Shown here piece by piece: positions 21,802 to 28,108 of a DNA stretch of 28,108 bases (the stretch's first letter is position 1; each line of letters opens with the position of its first letter). A model generated the notes under the pieces. The model did not search any database. It saw only the letters and a list, made by a program, of their open reading frames with translations, and was not told where the DNA came from. Source of the DNA: Saccoglossus kowalevskii (taxonomy: Eukaryota; Hemichordata; Enteropneusta; Harrimaniidae); assembly GCF_000003605.2 (NCBI RefSeq), contig NW_003114964.1:90429-118536 (forward strand), given 5' to 3'. Both the position numbers and the translations under genes were made by a program.

Positions 21802-22235
21802 CTGCAGAATTCAACAAAGTCAAAGACATTCAACTATTGCAATGAGGATTCAGTTAGGTACGTGAAGTAGAGATCTTATTAAGCATTATGCATCACCCCT
21901 AAAGGTCACACATCCTGGTACTTAAAGGTCACACATCCTGGTACCTAAATGTTTAACGATAATCATTTTTCTCTCAATATTTGTAGTGTTGACTGTTTTT
22001 TAATTCAAAAAAGTTTAATTATAATGAATTAGTCCCACCACAAATTACCAGGATTTGAGACCTTTAATTAGATTGTGTCATGGCAACATAAATTAACATA
22101 ATTATACTCTTAAATTGTCATTGTTGTTTAAATGCTATCAAAGAAGAACAATTGCTCAAAAAGCCTAGTTATTTTGAATATTAGGACAATGATTACCAAA
22201 TATTAACTCATATACATCTTATGTTAGATACTTAC

Positions 22236-22295
22236 TGTACATAACAAAACTCCAGTGGTACATTCAACAAAGTGAAGATAAACTTTTCTTCTTTC
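22236..22295 (-). CDS. DDX31: DDX31 micro-exon (d): 20 codons before motif V
   Basis: This 60-bp exon is too short to stand out as an open frame. The acceptor is CAATCTTCAG|GAA and the donor ACA|GTAAGT, both strong, and phase is 0 at both ends. It encodes ERRKVYLHFVECTTGVLLCT. In DEAD-box helicases this position reads ER..v...F......iLl.TDvaaRGlD, so the exon joins the QE at the end of the previous exon to the DVAARGLD that opens the next. Family alignment and phase make it secure despite its size. Confidence 0.92.
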
Positions 22296-22725
22296 CTGAA
22301 GATTGAAAAATGATTAAAAAATATTTGCAGTAAGTCACGTTCTCTTGGTTTAAAATACTGAATGTAGAAATGATGTAAACATCTGAATTATAAATAGGTT
22401 TGTTTCCAGCAACAACTTTATATGGTTAATTTCTTAAAAACAGTGTAAAACTGAAAGCTGTTGCAAAACTAGAAAAACAACAACAAGAGATTTTAGAATA
22501 AATAACTTGTTATGATGGTGATATTACGTACTCCTAGAAGAGTGAAATGACTTCAAATATAGCAAATTAAAACAAATTTTCCTTGGCATAATTCAAAATT
22601 TTACACAGTGAAGTCATACTTACCTTGCCAATTCTGATGTTTAGCATTGGGTAGACTACACTATCGGTAGTTTGCTTACCGTCCAAAGAAGTCACATGTT
22701 GAAATTTTTTTAGCAATTCCAGGGT

Positions 22726-22963
22726 ACCAAATTTGAACAAAAAAAATGACTAAGTATGTCTAAGATACCACATTTTCAAAAAACAAAATGGCTGCTGCCT
22801 GTCGGCCATCTTGAATCGAATCACTAAACCACTGCATGTGCATATGTCCCAGACATCGTACTCGGGACAAGCAAAGAAAGAATGGATTCGGTCAAGAGGG
22901 TTCTGAAATATGACTCCTGATGGACGGAGACAAAATTACGAGTCCCGACTTCATTTGGAACTA
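22726..22963. repeat. Dispersed repeat, copy 1 (helicase intron)
   Basis: Collinear with 24935-25170: caaatttgaacaaa, taccacattttcaaaaaac, cagccatcttg-like, aaaccactg...catatgtcccaga, ggttctgaaatatga, ggacgga.ga. It ends in a short cgactt(c) block. No coding capacity and no terminal inverted repeats; the polarity and tail look retroposon-like, but that is not proven. Confidence 0.85.
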
Positions 22964-23372
22964 ACAAAACAGTCTGTCTGTCTTTGATAACTGCCAAAAT
23001 GGTGGTCGAACCATATGAAAATCCGACCTCTCCAGAAAACTATTTTCAAACAAAAAAGAAATCAGAAGAGTATAACCTCACCGTCCCAGGCAGATGTGAA
23101 GGGTCAACATCAGCAAACGATATCTTGACTTCTGAACTTCTGAAAAGCTATACTTTTGGGCATCTTTTAGACATCCTTTTTTTATGACTTTAGAACTGGA
23201 GATAGAGGGTGCTGGACCCCCTAGGTGACCAATTTCAATGGCACCTGGGCTTGTACAAAATGTCCAACATAGGGCTCCCTCAGTCAATAAGCCCACTATC
23301 TATACCATGCTTAACATTAGATTTTGGTAAATTGAGTAAGCATAGTAAAACTAGTGGTATGCTGGACCTTAC

Positions 23373-23522
23373 CTCCTGTGGCATACTACCATGGAGCTGA
23401 AATATTTCTAAATCATCATCATCATTGTCCTCGTCATTTAAAACATTGATAAGAAGACTATAATGGAATTCCACAGAATCTTTGCTGGATAGAAATATTA
23501 TCATTTTGGACTCGGAAGCAAG
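23373..23522 (-). CDS. DDX31: DDX31 exon (c): helicase domain 2, motif IV
   Basis: The exon is exactly 50 codons, phase 0 at both ends. The acceptor is TTTTCCAG|CTT and the donor GAG|GTAAGG. It encodes LASESKMIIFLSSKDSVEF with HYSLLINVL, an acidic insert containing NDDDD, then LEIFQLHGSMPQE. KMIIFLSS is motif IV, and LHGSMPQE leads into the conserved QEER segment that contacts RNA and nucleotide. The acidic insert sits where human DDX31 also has a family-specific, low-complexity loop. It is spliced to the 60-bp exon downstream, which begins ERR and so completes the QEER-like string. Confidence 0.94.
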
Positions 23523-23645
23523 CTGGAAAATAAACATTTTTCATAAATTAAAATACAAATATTTTTAGTTTGTTATGTCAAACATATACTAATGAAGGGT
23601 ACATTTACAGGTTTAGAAGATTTCAGTTACCCTGCAGACAGTTTA

Positions 23646-23837
23646 CTGTGAAATACTTTATTTTTGCTGGAATTAATTTTCGCTGAAAAGGCTTTTTGGG
23701 CGTTTTGTATGGAATTTCTTTTTACTGATTTTTGATGAGTTTAATGTGAAATATAGGAAAAAAAGTATATTCGCTGGATTTTATTTTCACGGAATCATCC
23801 CTTTCAGCGAAAATAGCAAAAATAAAGTATTCTACAG
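23646..23837. mobile_element. Palindromic MITE, TA-flanked, CTGTGAAA/CTGTAGAA termini
   Basis: The left end ctgtgaaatactttattttt with gctgg, and aattttcgctgaaaagg further in, are inverted at the right end (cctttcagcgaaaatagc, then aaaaataaagtattctacag). TA flanks both ends (23644-23645 and 23838-23839). It is 192 bp, the same length as the element at 13880-14071, with related tips. It sits in the intron between helicase exons (b) and (c). Confidence 0.87.
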
Positions 23838-24070
23838 TACTCCTGATTTGTTATGTGTACTAAGAACAATTTTGAAAATACAGAAAGTATAGTCATCACT
23901 TGCCACAAATTTGGGGTTGTACAAGCTATGATGTACAAGCTACAATGTTCATGCACATCATGAACCAATTTCAGAAACTAACTTGTAATCAAACATAGTA
24001 TCAAAGGGTGCCAAAAACACATGAATCATATTTGCAGGTTTTGTTACAATCAGTGTTTTAGCTTACATAC

Positions 24071-24282
24071 CTTGCATTTGCTGATGATGAATGCAGCGAG
24101 TGTGACAAGCCTCAGTTTACTTGGCACTATAATGAAGTATTGCCGTAGTTGTTTAGGAGTGGATACATCAATAGATTGTTCCATTGTTGATGTTACGTCT
24201 TTATTACTAGCAGTATTCACATCACCTTGTATATTTACATAGACTGGATCTTTCAGGGACATACATGCTAAACTTTTAACAG
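24071..24282 (-). CDS. DDX31: DDX31 exon (b): linker between the two helicase domains
   Basis: The exon is 212 bp, starting after ATGGCTTAG and ending AAATGCAAG|GTATGT. Two bases finish the split codon (G+CT, Ala), and 70 codons follow in phase 0. It starts with a stretch resembling the DDX31 segment ADISLHDPV (here ACMSLKDPVYVNI). A polar, poorly conserved insert rich in D, T and S comes next, then LRQYFIIVPSKLRLVTLAAF, which corresponds to the start of helicase domain 2. The PSKLRLV.LAAFI string is a good DDX31 signature. A Met lies at 24262, but the splice evidence and homology show that the exon reads through from upstream, so this is not a start codon. Confidence 0.93.
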
Positions 24283-24845
24283 CTAAGCCATAAAAAAAAA
24301 AAAAAGATTAGAAAGAACTCCCATGTACTAAGGGTATTGAGTACAAATAAGGAATATTATATTTACATTATTAGAACACATCTTCAATTCATATAAAGCA
24401 AAAACTGTATTTATTGTATGCAAAAACATTGAAGTATGTCTTATTTTCACCACAGACTTGTCTTTGTTATTTGAACAGATATGCTTCTAATAGAATAAAT
24501 CGGAAAGTGAAAAATGCAACTACAAGCAGTGATCACGGTGGTTATGAACCAAAAGCATACTTTATAATTTAGAGTGAATTATTGGTTTGTCTAGTATCAA
24601 CAGAATTTAGATGTATTAATTTGTAATACATGTATATGGTCAGAAATTAAACAGGATATGCTATTCATGTTTTTTTTGTATCCAAATTGAATTTCATTTG
24701 TCGAGTCACATGTACAGGGATACAAAACATAAAACGAATCATCATGAACATGTATTTTAACATGTATAATGTCTTATCAAATTTGAAAACTGACAAATAT
24801 GAATGAAAATGGTCCATAAGCCGTGGAGATATAATAGTATAGTTT

Positions 24846-25170
24846 AAAAGCAAGATGACCGCCAGTTGGCCATCTTTGATCCACTTGCGAAACGAATCGC
24901 AATGGACATTTATCCTAACATGAATAATGTATGTACTAAATTTGAACAAAAAATGACAAAGCACACATAAAATACCACATTTTCAAAAAACTAAATGACT
25001 GCCAGTCAGCCATCTTGGATTAAATCCGTAAACCACTGTGCATATGTCCCAGATAAAGTACTGGGCACATGCAAACAATGAACAGATTTGGTCCATAAGG
25101 TTCTGAAATATGATTTCGAACGGACGAAGACCGAATTATAAAGTACTTGGTTCGGACTTCGTTCTAATAA
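24846..25170. repeat. Dispersed repeat, copy 2, preceded by a partial copy
   Basis: The full-length part (24935-25170) matches 22726-22963 in the same orientation. A partial copy just upstream (about 24846-24910) repeats the caagatgac.gccagt.ggccatctt block, so the element was partly duplicated in tandem here. It lies in the 3.1-kb helicase intron. Confidence 0.82.
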
Positions 25171-25508
25171 ATAATTAATGAAATTATGACTATATATGAT
25201 GATGTGATATTTCATATCACGCATATTATCAAGGTCACATGACCATATATAGACATCTGATACATAAGTCATGTCTCTTGTCCTGTGCTTTCATTAGAGC
25301 ACTGGTTGCATGTCACTATATATATCACACTTTAATATGCATATTAATGAGATCATGTGAACGTATTTGTATAAAGTAGGTAATTAACATATTTGATATA
25401 TGAAATAATCACATCTATAAATAAAGCACCTATGTACCAAATTTCATTGAAATTTGATGAGTGGTACTCGTGATAAATTGGTTAATTTATGCAAATTAGG
25501 TAAGAATT

Positions 25509-25866
25509 GGGTGATGGAAGCAACAACTGCAACCATCGGGTGATAGAAGCAACAACTGCAACCATCGGGTGATAGAAGCAACACCTGCGAGCATTGGGTG
25601 ATAGAAGCAACACCTGCGACCATTGGGTGATAGAAGCAACACCAGAGACCATCGGGTGATAGAAGCAACACCTGCGAGCATTGGGTGATAGAAGCAACAC
25701 CAGAGACCATCGGGTGATAGAAGCAATACCTGCGACCATTGGGTGATGGAAGCAATACCTGCGACCATCGGGTGATAGAAGCAACACCAGAGACCATCGG
25801 GTGATAGAAGCAACACCTGCGAGCATTGGGTGATAGAAGCAACACCAGAGACCATCGGGTGATAGC
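25509..25866. repeat. 29-bp minisatellite, 12 full copies plus a partial
   Basis: The unit gggtgatagaagcaacacc followed by tgcgaccatc starts at 25509 and every 29 bases to 25828, with a partial copy at 25857. Two main variants occur: cctgcga(c/g)c and ccagagacc. The first two units carry aactgcaacc. Because 29 is not divisible by three and no phase of the minus-strand unit has a stop, all three minus frames stay open. This explains three overlapping minus-strand frames of 119-146 codons (25444-25922), which are not genes. Confidence 0.97.
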
Positions 25867-26048
25867 AGTAACAAACAGCTAGAAATTAACACTTTGATGT
25901 TGCATAAACTCATGATTGACACTCATTTTGAACAACTCTTTGAATAATACTTTTATTAATTATGCTGAAATCTCATCCAGCTTGTAAACTTGTATATCAG
26001 GGAAACAATTCTAATGTTTAAAATTAATTCCCTTATATATTTATGGTA

Positions 26049-27204
26049 CAGTCAAACCTGTCTATAAAGGACAGTCAAACCTGTCTATAAAGGACAGTCA
26101 GTGGACTGAGCCAAACTGTCCTTTATAATAGACAGGTGGTCTTTATATGGAGGTGGCCTAATTTATTCATTCAATCATGAATATTAATTAGGGCATGAAT
26201 TTTAAGGGAGATCATAAGCAAAGCATAAAAACAAACCTACACATTGTACAATGAATATGTCTTTTTTAATAAAAGTCACTCATGATCGTACACACAATTT
26301 TACAGTTATTTGTTTCAAGCATAGACGTGTCAAAACTGCCCAAACGAAAAAAATTTTCTCGATTGCGAATTATTGATATTACTGTTTATAAAAAAAAAAT
26401 AGGATCGAAATAGAAAACATCTTTCGTTGAGAATAACCCTGAGATGACCCCTCAGTAACAATACGTTTTGCCCATGTGCTAGCTTCATTAGCATAATTTA
26501 TAACGATCAACAAACAACATGGCGGCCAAAATAGATCGGATTTTGCAATCCCGCGATGACAATGAAATAAACAAATGTTTTATTATTTTGTTTGGATATT
26601 TCATGCCGACAAAGTAAATAAAACATCTCTCATTTAATAAAACTGGTTCATTTTTCTCGTTTTCGAGACGGGAGGAATTTGCTCTTCATGTGCGAGACAG
26701 TCCACAAAAGTACCGCTGGCCGGCTGGGGATTGATAGTATAGATCAGAAACAAGCTAGTTTTTCATTTCAAACTTTGAATGAAACTCTTTTAATTTGTTG
26801 TTAACATTTTTCCAGTCTCCAGACGTTACATTCAGATGATATTCAACTTTTTTTTTTCTTACTTTTTCGCAACTTCACAAACCAAGTTGCGATGGTCACC
26901 CTGTCTATTAACCCTAAAGATTGCATACTTGGTAATCTGAACGTAACATGTGGCCACGTTCCTGTTAGCAATTCGCAAGTAGCTATTGTCTTTTTGCTGA
27001 GACCGTCTGATGGAAATGTTGGTGGTCGTTATACAAAGGTTAAAGTGTGAATAGGTCTACAATAGGGTGGTCGCTGGTCGCGTTGGACATGTGGTCGCTA
27101 TATCCAGTGTCGTTAACGTGTAAATTGCAAAGGGACTGTACTAAGGTGGTCGCTATGAGCAGGTGGCCGCTCTGCACAGGTGGTCGTTAACACAGGTTTG
27201 ACTG
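26049..27204. mobile_element. TIR transposon-like element with TA target duplication and subterminal motifs
   Basis: The left tip cagtcaaacctgt and right tip acaggtttgactg are perfect 13-bp inverted repeats, each flanked by TA (26047-26048 and 27205-27206). The left end has the tip plus ctataaagga duplicated in tandem (26049-26099). The right 200 bp carries at least five ggtggtcg(c/t)t(a/g) motifs; related ggtggtcttta occurs on the left. Repeated subterminal motifs of this kind are usual transposase-binding sites in Tc1/mariner-like and other DNA transposons. There is no transposase frame, so it is non-autonomous. It occupies over a third of a helicase intron. Confidence 0.8.
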
Positions 27205-27368
27205 TATATATTCACAAAAATATACCGTACTCCATGTATTCTTATTGTCAAAAACAGTTCAATATTTTGCAGAGCACCACAAATTAATGTTTCATACAGG
27301 CTTTATAAAACCACAATACAACTCAAATGTGTGTAATAAAAGAAACATAAACAGTTGGGCAACCTCAC

Positions 27369-27475
27369 CTTCACTGAGAGTAGCGGATAATAACACTGAC
27401 TGCCTCTCGCCACTTTCTAGGTTGAGTTTGTTCAAAATGGCTGCAATATCTTTTTCAAATCCTAGATCCAACAGT
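27369..27475 (-). CDS. DDX31: DDX31 exon (a): end of helicase domain 1, motif III
   Basis: The acceptor is a pyrimidine-rich tract ending CCCAG, and the donor is GAAG|GTGAGG. The exon is 107 bp: one base completes a codon from an upstream exon (an R of DEADR is expected), then come 35 codons and one leftover base. It encodes [14 protein letters not shown], then a short linker, then [13 protein letters not shown] is helicase motif III, which couples ATP hydrolysis to unwinding. The LDLGFEKDI block is typical of DDX31. The DEAD box itself should sit at the end of the previous exon; I found no such exon between 27480 and the window's right end. Confidence 0.93.
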
Positions 27476-28108
27476 CTGGGAAAATTAACAAAAAAACATT
27501 TATTTTGTAAGAGTTGACAAACTCTAATTCAGGCAAGTTGTTCATATATGGCACAAGACCATGAATCAACTTCTGGTTACTTGTTGCCATAGAGAAAGAG
27601 GGTGGTTCTTAAATTGTGAATTTTTACAAAAAAAACAGAAAGGAGCAACACAGACACCACATGAATAACTGAACTTAAGACAGCTTTGTTTATAGATGTC
27701 ATGGATAAAAATCTTAGAATACAAATTACATCAAATTAATAACATTGACTTTTGCTTGACCAAATTATTGAACTTTTTTAATACACAATAAAAGATTTAT
27801 TTACTTGTTTATTGAAATGTTGATCACAAGAATCAAATTTTGTCATCTAAATACAAACCACAACTTTTGTCTCCAAAGCTATATACAATAACTGGGATAC
27901 AATCATTTGGTTCACTGAATGTTTTCAATTAAATGTCAACATAGTTAAACTCTGGTGATCTTGCTCTTTGTTATATTGTTTCCTTTATCATACTTTGTTT
28001 CAAAATGAATATGCATTGTCAAAACTTATTTTGAATACAAACAAGTTTTAGGAATGAAACAGCAGTAAACAGTGTACAGCCAACACAGAGACAATTGGAA
28101 TAAATGTA
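27476..28108 (-). other. Intron upstream of helicase exon (a), to the window end
   Basis: AT-rich, with no DEAD-motif exon or other recognisable coding block on the minus strand. The preceding exon must lie beyond the right edge. Confidence 0.6.

Larger units (their letters stand above)
3487..27475 (-). other. DDX31: DDX31/Dbp7-family DEAD-box RNA helicase gene, C-terminal half (eight exons, partial)
   Basis: This span covers the part of the gene visible here; the 5' half lies right of the window. In known family members (human DDX31, yeast Dbp7) the protein is a nucleolar ATP-dependent RNA helicase needed for pre-rRNA processing and assembly of the large ribosomal subunit. The exons were joined by GT-AG borders, and every junction is phase-compatible. 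The product would show motif III SAT, a motif IV block (KMIIFLSS), LHGSMPQE followed by ERR, motif [10 protein letters not shown], motif [12 protein letters not shown] and a DUF4217-type C-terminal region containing [12 protein letters not shown]. The order and wording match DDX31 better than other DEAD-box families, notably [15 protein letters not shown] and APSEVEYV. Introns, in order of transcription, are about 3.1, 0.5, 1.1, 0.4, 1.5, 3.3 and 12.9 kb. Family identity is near certain; the last exon is probable. Confidence 0.9.

Noticed and set aside
25444-25922. Three overlapping minus-strand frames of 119-146 codons
   Set aside because: They are the three phases of one 29-bp repeat; all contain the same cycled peptides.

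Overview
The window looks like part of an invertebrate animal nuclear genome. It is AT-rich, sparse in genes, and has spliced coding exons with GT-AG borders, long introns full of short inverted-repeat elements (MITE-like), several minisatellites and dispersed repeats. Nothing in it looks bacterial, viral or organellar. I cannot fix the species. The repeat style resembles marine invertebrates such as a lancelet, hemichordate, echinoderm or mollusc, but that is only an impression.

The one confidently recognised gene is on the minus strand: the C-terminal half of a DEAD-box RNA helicase of the DDX31 (yeast Dbp7) family. I assembled it exon by exon from splice sites and reading phase. Seven exons run from 27475 down to 16460, and a probable terminal exon lies at 3601-3487. 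Together they would encode about 379 residues plus a stop: motif III (SAT), the whole second helicase domain (motifs IV, V and VI), the DUF4217-type C-terminal region and a basic tail. The N-terminal half (Q motif, Walker A, DEAD) lies beyond the right edge.

Layout, left to right. 1-231 is a 33-bp minisatellite. 232-3486 is the region downstream of the helicase, with no recognised gene. 3487-3601 is the probable last exon. 3602-16459 is a 12.9-kb intron, if that exon is right. It holds a dispersed repeat pair, a 155-bp triple tandem, a pyrimidine-rich degenerate repeat, three MITEs and a 1.6-kb 33-bp minisatellite just inside the donor. Exons follow at 16460-16607, 19946-20103, 21611-21801, 22236-22295, 23373-23522, 24071-24282 and 27369-27475. 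The introns between them carry a nested inverted-repeat element (about 17846-19715), diverged tandem repeats (20817-21480), another MITE (23646-23837), a dispersed repeat pair, a 29-bp minisatellite (25509-25866) and a TIR transposon-like element with TA flanks (26049-27204).

Most long open frames here are by-products of minisatellites whose unit has no stop codons. I found no convincing new multi-gene system. The most unusual items are the two stop-free minisatellites inside helicase introns, a (GT)n microsatellite that forms a splice donor, the two TIR elements that each carry a short ATG-initiated frame overlapping a YY1-like motif, and a sharp fall in CpG density between about 6 and 7 kb.
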